A stretch of DNA of 34,873 nt from Clostridia bacterium (lineage in GTDB: Bacteria > Bacillota > Clostridia > Oscillospirales > CAG-272). Where the stretch lies: NCBI GenBank assembly GCA_017398585.1, contig JAFQFS010000029.1:1-34873 (forward strand), in the 5' to 3' direction. The notes below the pieces were generated by a model that worked only from the letters and a program-made list of their open reading frames with translations, ran no database searches and was not told the DNA's origin. The translations under genes and the position numbers were made by a program. Below are positions 21,746 to 29,510 of the stretch, piece by piece. Numbering within the stretch: the stretch's first letter is position 1; every line of letters starts with the position of its first letter.

Positions 21746-23764
21746 ATGAAAAGTAAAATTGTCCGGAATAATGAGCTTTTTCTGCTTGAGATTGACGGAA
21801 AATCCGTGCCGATGTACGGGTATATGTCCTATCAGCCCGAGAAAGCCTGTTATGAGGATTTCAAAAATGCCGGCGTGCATCTGTTCTTTACCGGTGTCTA
21901 CGCCGGGGACCGCGGCATTAATCAAAACTCCGGCATCCGCCCCTTCCGCCCGGGATTCTGGAAAGGATATGACCGGTACGACTTCTCCGCCGTCGAACGG
22001 GACTTCCGTCTCATTCTCGGCGACAGCAAGCCCGGGGAGAATTACCTCATCCCCCGGCTGATGGTCGAACCGCCGTCGTGGTGGGAGGATGCCAACCCCG
22101 ATGAGCTCTGCCGCGATGCACAGGGCACCCCCGTACATCACTCCTACTGCTCCGAAAAGTGGAAGCGCGATACCGAGCGGATGTTTGAGGCCTTCCGCGA
22201 CTGGCTTGAGGACAGCGGATTCGCTCCCTATGTCCCCGGCTGGCACATCGCCTGCGGAAATACGGAGGAATTTCTCCGCCCGGCTCATCATCCCATGCAG
22301 TATACGGATTACTCCCCCTGCGCGCTCCTTGCATTCCGCAGGTGGCTGAAAACCCGCTATCCTTCCGCGGAAGAATTGAACCGTGCATGGCATACCGCTT
22401 ACACTTCTTTTGAAGACGCCGTTTTCGCCACCCCCGCACAGCGCATGTTCGGGTCGGCCGCGGACGGCGCACTCCACGATCCCGCATGGGAACAGCAGGC
22501 GATCGACACCTATGCGTTCCTCAACGAAGTCAACGCGCAGGCGGTCGTCGATCTCTGTTCCGCCGCAAAACGCGTGACGGGCGGGAACATCGTCATCGGA
22601 GCCTTCTTCGGTTATTCCACGGCGGGCACCGAGGAAGGGCATCATGCCTCGCACATCGTTCTCGAAAGCGACGCCGTTGATTTTCTCGCAAGTCCGTTCA
22701 TGTACACCGACAACCGCGCATCCGGTGTCGACTGGGGATTCCCCGGATCCGTTGAATCCGCGATGCTGCACGGCAAACCGTGGTTCATGGAAGCGGATGT
22801 CCGGACGTGCCTGTCCGAACCCATCAGCAAATGCATGCCGTACGCCGATCCGGTCGTGAACCGTGCGTACGACGGACCGGTCTGGCTCGGACCGGACACC
22901 GTTGAAAGTTCGCTCGGGCAGATGACCAAGGCGCTTGCCCGCGTGCTTACCCACAACACCGCCGTCTGGTGGTTTGACATGTGGGGTGGCTGGTACGATC
23001 ATGAGAAATTCATGAAGTTCCACCGGCAGGCAAGAGAACTTTACGAAGCACACTCCGCGTCGGGCGGATCAAAAAACGCCGCTCCTGCCGCGGTCTTCCT
23101 TGACGACGCGTTTTTCAACCGGATCAGTCCGATCGAAGGGTACGCGTGGATGTACCATGAACTGGCAAAAAAACTCGGTCATACGGGAACACCGTACCGG
23201 CTGTTTCTGCTCGACGATCTTGAAAGAATCGATCCGGCGGACTACCGCCTCGCATTGTTCGGACCGGTCGCAGAATGGACGCTCCCGAAGCTGAACGCTC
23301 TGCAGAACTGGAAAGCGGACGGGCGGATGCTCGTCTTCCTTGATGCGCTCAATACGGACGTTTCCGTGTCCGGCGGGGTGAAATCTGTTGAAAACGGTCT
23401 GGAACGTCTTCCGGGCGACGCGCAGATTGCGGTTGACGCAGCGGGACGAACCACTGCTCTCCTGCGTCGGCATGCGGACTACAGTGTGTACTGCACGGCG
23501 GAACGGGCACCGTCTTCGGATCTTCTGCGCCGGCTGATCCTTGCGGCGGGCGGACAGATTTACGCTTTCGGCGGGGAAATTGTGTACGCGAGTGAAAAAT
23601 ACGTCGCCGTACATGCCGCATCGGACGGGATCAAACGGATCTGCGTGCCGTGCAAGGCAAAGCTCACGGACGTGTTCACGGGCGAAATTCTTCCCGGAAA
23701 CGAATCGTTCGCTGACGTCGAAATGAAAAAAGGCCAGACCTTACTGTTGGAAATCAAACAATAA
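21746..23764 (+). CDS. GH42-like beta-galactosidase family protein
   Basis: A 672-residue intracellular glycosidase-like protein with GH42 beta-galactosidase architecture: TIM barrel to about residue 390, then a trimerisation-like domain and a small beta domain. GNTEEF (171-176) supplies a candidate acid/base Glu (Glu174) and KPWFMEADVRT (344-354) a candidate nucleophile, Glu349. There is no signal peptide, so substrate must be imported. The N-terminus (LFLLEIDGKSVPMYGYMSYQ) fits the divergent GH42-like group rather than classical LacZ-type enzymes. There is no Shine-Dalgarno sequence before the ATG. Substrate cannot be set from sequence. Confidence 0.82.
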   Translation: MKSKIVRNNELFLLEIDGKSVPMYGYMSYQPEKACYEDFKNAGVHLFFTGVYAGDRGINQNSGIRPFRPGFWKGYDRYDFSAVERDFRLILGDSKPGENYLIPRLMVEPPSWWEDANPDELCRDAQGTPVHHSYCSEKWKRDTERMFEAFRDWLEDSGFAPYVPGWHIACGNTEEFLRPAHHPMQYTDYSPCALLAFRRWLKTRYPSAEELNRAWHTAYTSFEDAVFATPAQRMFGSAADGALHDPAWEQQAIDTYAFLNEVNAQAVVDLCSAAKRVTGGNIVIGAFFGYSTAGTEEGHHASHIVLESDAVDFLASPFMYTDNRASGVDWGFPGSVESAMLHGKPWFMEADVRTCLSEPISKCMPYADPVVNRAYDGPVWLGPDTVESSLGQMTKALARVLTHNTAVWWFDMWGGWYDHEKFMKFHRQARELYEAHSASGGSKNAAPAAVFLDDAFFNRISPIEGYAWMYHELAKKLGHTGTPYRLFLLDDLERIDPADYRLALFGPVAEWTLPKLNALQNWKADGRMLVFLDALNTDVSVSGGVKSVENGLERLPGDAQIAVDAAGRTTALLRRHADYSVYCTAERAPSSDLLRRLILAAGGQIYAFGGEIVYASEKYVAVHAASDGIKRICVPCKAKLTDVFTGEILPGNESFADVEMKKGQTLLLEIKQ

Positions 23765-23786
23765 ATCCGCACCCAACTCTGTCAGA

Positions 23787-23977
23787 ATAAAAGCTTTGAT
23801 CGACCTTTCTCGAAAGGTCGCAGGTTCTTAGGGCAGCGCCCTAAGTCGCCGCCCGCACGAGACTCGTAAACGAGTCTCAGGTCGAAACACCCCGGACATA
23901 AACAGGGGATCGCTCCACCCTCCAGCTTCATCTGAATAAAGGAGGTATTCTCCAAATCCCGCGCAAGCGTCCCCGAA
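23787..23977 (+). ncRNA. Family B structured element, copy B2
   Basis: Same plan as B1: CGACCTTTC/GAAAGGTCG (23801-23820), CTTAGGGC/GCCCTAAG with the same AGC loop (23827-23845), a different third hairpin GAGACTCG/CGAGTCTC (23859-23878), then the 75-nt conserved block (23880-23954). Stems differ from B1 by paired changes. It ends 37 nt before the MORN gene. Confidence 0.6.
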
Positions 23978-24014
23978 AAACCAAATAAAAACCACACCAC
24001 AAACGGGAGAACCT

Positions 24015-24857
24015 ATGAATCAACCGATGAACGGGGGAGGGAACCGCGCTCCCCGTAAAAAGAAGAAAAAGCGCAGCTTCGCGGCGGTGATCATCACGAT
24101 CCTGATCGTCGCGATCCTCTGCCTCGCGGGACTGATCGCCATCGTGTACGCCTCCGGCGTGCGCTATATCAAAGTCAACGTAACCGACGACCTGTACGTG
24201 AAATTTCTCGGACAGGTGGACGAAAACGGTGAACCGTATAAAGGACGCCTCATTTATTCGGACGGCGTGTCCGCGGACGTGAACCTCGACCGCGAGGAAA
24301 TCTCGTACTCCAACGGCGACGTCTATACCGGCGGCCTCGATAACCTGCTCAAAAACGGTGAAGGTCAGATCATCTACGCCAACGGCGACACCTACGTCGG
24401 CACGTTCGTAAACGACCAGATCTCCGGCGCCGGCACCTATACCTACGTCGGCGGCGATGTCTACGTCGGCTCCTTCGAAAACGGCGTAAAGTCCGGTTCC
24501 GGCTCCTACACCTTCGCGGACGGTTCCACCTACGAAGGCGAGTTCGAGAACGATAAGAAAAACGGCTCCGGTGAATACCGCTACGCCTCCGGCGACGTCT
24601 ACATCGGCAGCTACTCGAACGATATGAAAAACGGCATCGGTATCTACACCTGGGCAAACGGCGACGTCTACGAAGGAAACTACGTCGATGACGTCCGCAG
24701 CGGCACCGGTACCTACACCTGGGCAAGCGGCGAAAGCTACTCCGGCGAATTCAAGGACAACCTCCTCTCCGGCGCCGGCACCTACACCTGGCCCAGCGGC
24801 CGCACCTACAAAGGCTACTTCGAAAACGGCATCATCATCCGCGCAGAGACGCCGTGA
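24015..24857 (+). CDS. Membrane-anchored MORN repeat protein
   Basis: A 280-residue protein. Residues 1-22 are basic (RKKKKKR), a single membrane helix covers about 24-48 (VIITILIVAILCLAGLIAIV), then a short beta region and MORN repeats from about residue 98 to the end. The repeat period is 23 residues: seven full units of type GDVYxGxFxNDxKxGxGTYT plus a partial last one. MORN repeats form beta-hairpin ladders that bind proteins or lipids. Topology suggests the repeat domain is outside the membrane with the N-terminus in the cytoplasm. GGGAGAA precedes the ATG. Third-position bias is strong, which gives a long Arg-rich shadow on the opposite strand. Confidence 0.88.
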   Translation: MNQPMNGGGNRAPRKKKKKRSFAAVIITILIVAILCLAGLIAIVYASGVRYIKVNVTDDLYVKFLGQVDENGEPYKGRLIYSDGVSADVNLDREEISYSNGDVYTGGLDNLLKNGEGQIIYANGDTYVGTFVNDQISGAGTYTYVGGDVYVGSFENGVKSGSGSYTFADGSTYEGEFENDKKNGSGEYRYASGDVYIGSYSNDMKNGIGIYTWANGDVYEGNYVDDVRSGTGTYTWASGESYSGEFKDNLLSGAGTYTWPSGRTYKGYFENGIIIRAETP

Positions 24858-24878
24858 GGGGGATCAAATGGAGTTTTT

Positions 24879-24964
24879 CGGGGGAAACTTTTTCGAGAAA
24901 AAGTTTCCCCCGAACCCCTTTCAAAAAGCTTCAATCTGTTGTGGTGACGAAGTTTGTGCAGACT
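24879..24964 (+). repeat. Family A hairpin repeat after MORN gene
   Basis: CGGGGGAAAC...GTTTCCCCCG (24879-24912), arm CCCCTTTCAAAAAGCTTC, then GTGGTGACGAAGTTTGTGCA, a well-preserved inner end. Confidence 0.8.
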
Positions 24965-25002
24965 TTTCGTGTGGAAAAGGGCTGTTTTTTTTGATGAAAT
25001 AC

Positions 25003-25055
25003 AGAAAACCATATCCTGTGGATAACTGCAGGGTATGGTTTTCTTACTGTTATTG
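25003..25055. terminator. Convergent hairpin/terminator containing a DnaA-box-like sequence
   Basis: AGAAAACCATATCCTG (25003-25018) pairs with CAGGGTATGGTTTTCT (25029-25044) with one wobble. T-rich sequence follows on the plus strand. The loop carries TGTGGATAA (25017-25025), the inverse of the DnaA box consensus TTATCCACA. It lies between the convergent MORN and kinase genes. Confidence 0.55.
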
Positions 25056-25062
25056 ATTTTTT

Positions 25063-25081
25063 ATCCTGTGGAAAAGTGCAG
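25063..25081 (+). repeat. Short repeat C, copy near kinase 3' end
   Basis: ATCCTGTGGAAAAGTGCAG, 11 nt from the kinase stop codon on the other strand. Confidence 0.5.
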
Positions 25082-25091
25082 GTTTTCCCGT

Positions 25092-26408
25092 TTATCCGTC
25101 GTAACGCGCGAGCGTTACCGTCATCTTTGTGCCGATTCCTTCGCTGGAGATCGCCGTGATCGTGCCGGAATGTTCCTCAACGATCCATTTCGCAATGGAT
25201 AAACCAAGTCCGCTTCCGCTGCCCGACTCGCCGCGGAGATTCTGTCCGCGGTAGAACCGGTCGAAGATACGCGGCAGCTCGTCGTTGGGGATACCGATCC
25301 CCGTATCGCTCACTTCCATGCACACCTGACCGTCTTTTTCGTATGTCCGGAATTTGATCGTACCGTTCGGGGGTGTGTACTTCGAGGCGTTGTCCGTCAG
25401 GATACGCATCGCCTGCTTGATCATCGCCGGATCGGCATTGATCGGATGCGGCTGACCGTCCGTTTCAAAAACATATTCGTGTTCCGCGTCGATCATGCGG
25501 CTTTCCTCCGCCACTTCTTCAAGCAGTTCGTTCGTATCAAGCGGCATCCGGTGGATCACGTGGCGCTCCATATCCCCGCGCGCGAGAAAGAGCAGCTGAT
25601 CGATCAGCGTTTTCATATGCTCCGATTCATGCTTGATCGCCGTGATGGATTCCTCCATCACCTTCGGATCATCCTTGCCCCAGCGGTCGAGCATATTCAC
25701 GTATCCCTGAATCACCGCGATCGGCGTGCGCAGCTCGTGCGATGCGTCGTCCACGAAGCGGATCTGTTTCCGCTTGGATTCCTCGAGACGCTTCAGCATG
25801 TTGTTCACCGCCGCTTCCAGACCGCCAAGTTCGGAATCGTGGACGGCGACTCGTTTGTCGCTGTCGTCGATCGCATTGATGGCGTGGGCAAGGGAAGCGA
25901 CCTCCGCACGGTCGGGAGTCTTCTGCATGGACGAAAGACGCTCCGCCGACAGTGCGATGTCGTCGATCGGACGGAGATAGCGTTTGATGAGCCCGCGTCC
26001 GGTAAAATGTCCGATGATAAACAGGAGGAACTGCAGAATCAGCAGGCAGACAAACGCGATGGAAACCGCCGTCAGAATTCCCGCCGCGCTTTCCGCATGG
26101 GCGGCATCGCCGATGGTAAAACAGTACATCGTTCCGCGAAAAATCAGTCCGTCCGGACGGATGAGTCCGCGGATGCTTCCGTCTGTCTGCAGATATTCCG
26201 TCAGGTGGTCGTCCACCCATTCATACCCGGCGAACCACCGTTCCTGAACATTGGTAACCGTACCGCCGTATGTGCTTTCGATGGTCAGACACCATACCGC
26301 GATCACGAGGACCGCGAGGACAAGATCCATCAGAAACGCACGCGCAAATCTCCGCCGCACAAGCGCGGCGTTGAGCCGTTTGGCAATCGAGCCGGTCCGG
26401 TTGTTCAT
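25092..26408 (-). CDS. Two-component sensor histidine kinase
   Basis: A 438-residue membrane sensor kinase. TM helices at about 24-44 and 111-134 enclose a small extracytoplasmic domain of about 65 residues. HAMP follows at 140-165 (IKRYLRPIDDIALSAERL), then HisKA with His224 in DASHELRTPIAVIQGY, and the ATPase domain with N box ILTDNASKY, G1 DTGIGIPNDELPRIFDRFY and G2 GSGSGLGLSIAKW. Architecture resembles ArlS-type kinases. It overlaps the regulator gene by 4 nt (ATGA), so both are translated together. The signal is unknown; the partner DUF4342 protein suggests envelope monitoring. Confidence 0.94.
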   Translation of the reverse strand: MNNRTGSIAKRLNAALVRRRFARAFLMDLVLAVLVIAVWCLTIESTYGGTVTNVQERWFAGYEWVDDHLTEYLQTDGSIRGLIRPDGLIFRGTMYCFTIGDAAHAESAAGILTAVSIAFVCLLILQFLLFIIGHFTGRGLIKRYLRPIDDIALSAERLSSMQKTPDRAEVASLAHAINAIDDSDKRVAVHDSELGGLEAAVNNMLKRLEESKRKQIRFVDDASHELRTPIAVIQGYVNMLDRWGKDDPKVMEESITAIKHESEHMKTLIDQLLFLARGDMERHVIHRMPLDTNELLEEVAEESRMIDAEHEYVFETDGQPHPINADPAMIKQAMRILTDNASKYTPPNGTIKFRTYEKDGQVCMEVSDTGIGIPNDELPRIFDRFYRGQNLRGESGSGSGLGLSIAKWIVEEHSGTITAISSEGIGTKMTVTLARYDG

Positions 26409-27100
26409 CGGTCACCCTCCACCATATATCCGACTCCGCGGATCGTTTTGATGACGCCGTCGTCCGTTTTCTGACGGATGTAGCGGACGTAGACGTCGAC
26501 GATGTTCGTTTCGCCGTAATAATCATACCCCCATGCGGCGGCGAGAAGTTTTTCGCGGGACATGGCGGTATTTTTGTTCTCCATCAGCGTACGCAGGAGA
26601 ATGAATTCCCGGTTCGTGAAATCGACGGTTTTCCCGTGAAACGTGACGGTATGCGCGGACACGTTCAGCTCGATTCCGGCGGCGCGGAGAATATCGTCGC
26701 GGTGTCCGTCGGCGCGGACGGCATTCTGCGACTGGCGGAGTGCCGCACGGATGCGTGCGAGCAGTTCCTCAATAGCGAACGGTTTGGTCATATAGTCGTT
26801 CGCTCCCATATCGAGCCCGGTGACTTTGTCGGTGATAGCGTCGCGCGCGGTCAGCAGGATGACGGGCGCATTTGCCGCCGCTTCATTGGCGGATTTCCGC
26901 AGGCGTCTGAGGACTTCAATGCCGGACAACTGCGGAAGCATGATATCCAGCACGATGAGGTCGTAATTCCCGGTTTCCGCCATTTCAAGACCGGTACGCC
27001 CATCGTTCGCCTTGTCCGCCTCGTAGCCTTCATGCTCCAGTTCCAGTTCAACGAACCGCGCGATTTTTTCTTCATCTTCAATAATCAGAATTTTATTCAT
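26405..27100 (-). CDS. OmpR/PhoB-family response regulator
   Basis: A 231-residue response regulator. The receiver domain has the acidic pocket IIEDEEK (6-12), phosphoacceptor Asp52 in VLDIMLP, and the conserved KPF near 107. The winged-helix effector domain spans about 135-228 (VDFTNREFILLRTLMENKNT and GVIKTIRGVGYMVE). The start at 27100 is preferred (MNKILIIEDE) with GAGGG 4-5 nt upstream; a longer frame to 27139 adds 13 residues without homology. It lies 7 nt after the DUF4342 gene and overlaps the kinase gene. Confidence 0.95.
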   Translation of the reverse strand: MNKILIIEDEEKIARFVELELEHEGYEADKANDGRTGLEMAETGNYDLIVLDIMLPQLSGIEVLRRLRKSANEAAANAPVILLTARDAITDKVTGLDMGANDYMTKPFAIEELLARIRAALRQSQNAVRADGHRDDILRAAGIELNVSAHTVTFHGKTVDFTNREFILLRTLMENKNTAMSREKLLAAAWGYDYYGETNIVDVYVRYIRQKTDDGVIKTIRGVGYMVEGDR

Positions 27101-27107
27101 GATTCCC

Positions 27108-27581
27108 TCAGATATCGTCCGTTTCGTCTGCGGATGCACGGTCTGCCTTGCTGTCCAGAGAGTAGCGGCAGTCGCAGATCAGCCCGACCACCAGTGCAAT
27201 CAGGATCGGTTCCCAGATGCAGAGGCAGAGGATCAGCGCAATCAGCACCTGCACGCGCAGGATTTCCTTCCCCTGCCGTTTGACGACGAAATACGTCGTG
27301 ATGCTGTCGGTGAACAGCCGCTTGAGCTTCTCTCCGGTCTTATTCATGGCATCGTGAAAATTGCTGTCTTTCTTCGACGCCGTCGCCGTAACTTTTTCAT
27401 AAGCCGGATTGTCGTCTGAGGAAGTGGTACTTGCGGTGAGCGGATCAATCTTCCCCTCGCGTTCAAGGAGAACGAGCGCCTCCAGCATATCCCATCCGCT
27501 GCGCTCCAGCGCATCCTTTGCGTCCGTATAAGAAATATTCGCCTTTTCGTGCAGGCGTTCAACCATTTCAATGTGTTCCAT
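27108..27581 (-). CDS. DUF4342 protein with UBA-like N-terminal domain
   Basis: A 157-residue protein. Residues about 5-42 form a UBA/TS-N-like three-helix domain (VERLHEKANISYTDAKDALE, then GWDMLEALVLLEREGKI). A Ser/Thr/Asp linker and a DUF4342-type segment (KLKRLFTDSITTYFVVKRQG) follow, then a C-terminal membrane helix at about 108-134 (VLIALILCLCIWEPILIALV). DUF4342 has no settled function. AAAGGAT before the ATG supports the start. It leads the operon with the two-component pair, so it may modulate the kinase; that is inference. Confidence 0.85.
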   Translation of the reverse strand: MEHIEMVERLHEKANISYTDAKDALERSGWDMLEALVLLEREGKIDPLTASTTSSDDNPAYEKVTATASKKDSNFHDAMNKTGEKLKRLFTDSITTYFVVKRQGKEILRVQVLIALILCLCIWEPILIALVVGLICDCRYSLDSKADRASADETDDI

Positions 27582-27614
27582 ATCCGTATCCTTTCCGTTC
27601 GTTCTGATGTTTCT

Positions 27615-27620
27615 ATTATA
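27615..27620 (-). promoter_or_regulatory. Possible -10 element of DUF4342 operon
   Basis: TATAAT on the minus strand, 33 nt before the start codon. The matching -35 (TTTTTC, 17 nt upstream) is poor. Confidence 0.35.
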
Positions 27621-27743
27621 CAGGATTTATATTAAAAGAAAAAGAGGAGTTTGATTAGAATACGATTAAAAAAGCGGTCTTTTTTCGGTTGGCGTAAGGA
27701 ACGATACGTTAACGCTTTCTCACGGATCCCCGTAAGATTTCTA

Positions 27744-27772
27744 TTGACATCCGTACGGAAACATGGTATTAT
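27744..27772 (+). promoter_or_regulatory. SigA-type promoter of solute-binding gene pair
   Basis: TTGACA (27744-27749), 17-nt spacer, TATTAT (27767-27772). The spacer contains the palindrome TCCGTACGGA (27750-27759), a possible operator. The leader to the start codon is about 115 nt. The rest of 27582-27891 is AT-rich with no other gene. Confidence 0.7.
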
Positions 27773-27891
27773 TATATACATCCCACATAAAAACCATATT
27801 CACACGCAGTAAATTCGGCACAATATATAATCACATCATAGAATTTGTGGAAATATAATAAAATCAACATATCTTTTTTAGGAGGTTTCAC

Positions 27892-29379
27892 ATGAAGAAG
27901 CTCTTGTCCCTGCTCCTCGCCCTGATGATGTGCGCGCCGGCATTCGTGTCCTGCGCCGAAACGGAAGAAACCGCCTCACAGGATTCCACGGCTCCGTCTG
28001 CGGTGGAAGGAGTGGAAGAAACCGTCGCCGAAGAAACGGAAGTTTCCCGTGAAAATATTCCCGACAACCTGCCGGAACTGGATTTCAACGGTGAGACCGT
28101 CACCATCCATTCCCGCGGCGACGATCAGGCATACCTTGAAATCGGAATTGAGGAAATGACCGGTGAGCCCGTCAACGACGCCGTTTATGAACGAAACGAA
28201 ATGGTTTCGGAACGTCTGAATGTTCAGCTCAGCCCCATCCGCGCGGAAGGCTGGGAAACCTACAACAACGCCATCGCCTCCCTCCGTGCGTCCATCATGG
28301 CGGCGGACGGTGCGTATGATATCATTGCGGGCTGGTCCGCACGTATCCCGTCGCTCTCCCTCGAAGGTCTGATGCTCGACCTGCTCACCCTCCCGCACCT
28401 CGATCTCGTTCAGCCGTGGTGGAATCAATCCTCCGTGGAAGAACTCGAAATCGCAAACAAGCTCTACTTCGTCACCGGCAACATTGCAAAGACCATGACC
28501 TCCGCGATGTTCGTCTTCGCGTTCAACCAGAAGCTCGCAACGGACTATGAACTCGAAAACCTCTACGACGTCGTCAAGGAAAACCGCTGGACAATCGACT
28601 ATGTCTACAAGCTCTCCTCCGAAGCATACATCGACACCGACGGCGACGGCACCGCAAGCATCACCGACAGCTACGGTCTGGTCACCTCCACCATCAACGA
28701 CGCCGACTCCTTCCTGCAGGGCTGCCAGGTCTCCATGGTCTCCCGCGACGAAGACGGATTCCCGGTGCTTGACGTGGACGAAGAACGCATGACCACCATC
28801 GTTGAAAAGGTCTACAACCTCATGTGGAACAACCCCGGCTGCCGCCCGCACACCGCCGGTCTGACCGAACGTGAAATCTTCGTGGAAGGCCGTGCTCTCC
28901 TCGTAACGGCGGCAATGGAAAACGTCGCGTCCACCTTCACGGAAATGGAAGACGACTTCGGCGTTCTGCCGTATCCGATGCTCGACGAAACCCAGGGCAA
29001 GTACGGTACCCGCGTACAGGACGCTCTCTCCCTCTGGTGCGTGCCGATCGACGCGAAGAACCCCGAAATGTCCGCAGCCGTTCTCGAAGCGCTTGCCGCA
29101 CAGAGCTACCGCACCGTTACCCCGGCATACTTCGACGTTGCACTGAAGAACCGTTATTCCCGCGACGAAGAAACCGCGGAAATGATGGACCTCATTCAGG
29201 ACAGCGCACTCATCAACTTCGAACAGCTCTATAACGAATCCATCGGCAATCCGTGGTTCGTTCTCCGTCAGCTCATGTCCGCCAAGGACAGCAACTACGC
29301 TTCCTACTGGGCAAAGAACTCCAAGCCCATCGGAAAAATGCTCCAGAAAGCCGTTGAAAAGATTCAGGAAAACGGTTAA
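27892..29379 (+). CDS. Extracellular solute-binding lipoprotein, tandem copy 1
   Basis: A 495-residue substrate-binding lipoprotein. The signal peptide MKKLLSLLLALMMCAPAFVSC ends at lipobox Cys21, followed by an acidic linker. The core has a perfect EF-hand-type loop, DTDGDGTASITD, in the same place as in the two paralogues. The last 115 residues (from LWCVPIDAKNPEMSAAVLEA) are nearly identical to tandem copy 2, while the central part is not. AGGAGG precedes the ATG by 7 nt. No permease or ATPase genes are in the window, so it must share a transporter encoded elsewhere or act as a surface binder. Confidence 0.91.
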   Translation: MKKLLSLLLALMMCAPAFVSCAETEETASQDSTAPSAVEGVEETVAEETEVSRENIPDNLPELDFNGETVTIHSRGDDQAYLEIGIEEMTGEPVNDAVYERNEMVSERLNVQLSPIRAEGWETYNNAIASLRASIMAADGAYDIIAGWSARIPSLSLEGLMLDLLTLPHLDLVQPWWNQSSVEELEIANKLYFVTGNIAKTMTSAMFVFAFNQKLATDYELENLYDVVKENRWTIDYVYKLSSEAYIDTDGDGTASITDSYGLVTSTINDADSFLQGCQVSMVSRDEDGFPVLDVDEERMTTIVEKVYNLMWNNPGCRPHTAGLTEREIFVEGRALLVTAAMENVASTFTEMEDDFGVLPYPMLDETQGKYGTRVQDALSLWCVPIDAKNPEMSAAVLEALAAQSYRTVTPAYFDVALKNRYSRDEETAEMMDLIQDSALINFEQLYNESIGNPWFVLRQLMSAKDSNYASYWAKNSKPIGKMLQKAVEKIQENG

Positions 29380-29394
29380 TGGAATAAAATCTCT

Positions 29395-29470
29395 CGGGAG
29401 AAACTTTTTCTCGAAAAAGTTTCTCCCGATTTGTTCCGCAAGCCGGCACCGGACACCCTTTAAAAACTTT
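29395..29470 (+). repeat. Family A hairpin repeat between tandem solute-binding genes
   Basis: CGGGAGAAAC...GTTTCTCCCG (29395-29428). About 20 nt of unrelated sequence separates it from the CACCCTTTAAAAACTTT arm. Confidence 0.7.
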
Positions 29471-29510
29471 TTTTACTACATAAACTTATTTCAAATTCAG
29501 GAGGTTTCCC

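Noticed and set aside
24950-25090. Chromosomal replication origin
   Set aside because: Only one perfect DnaA box, no AT-rich unwinding region with box array and no dnaA or dnaN nearby.
27700-27730. Catabolite-repression (cre) site near GTTAACGCTTTC
   Set aside because: Only about 9 of 14 positions fit the cre consensus and it lies upstream of the promoter -35.
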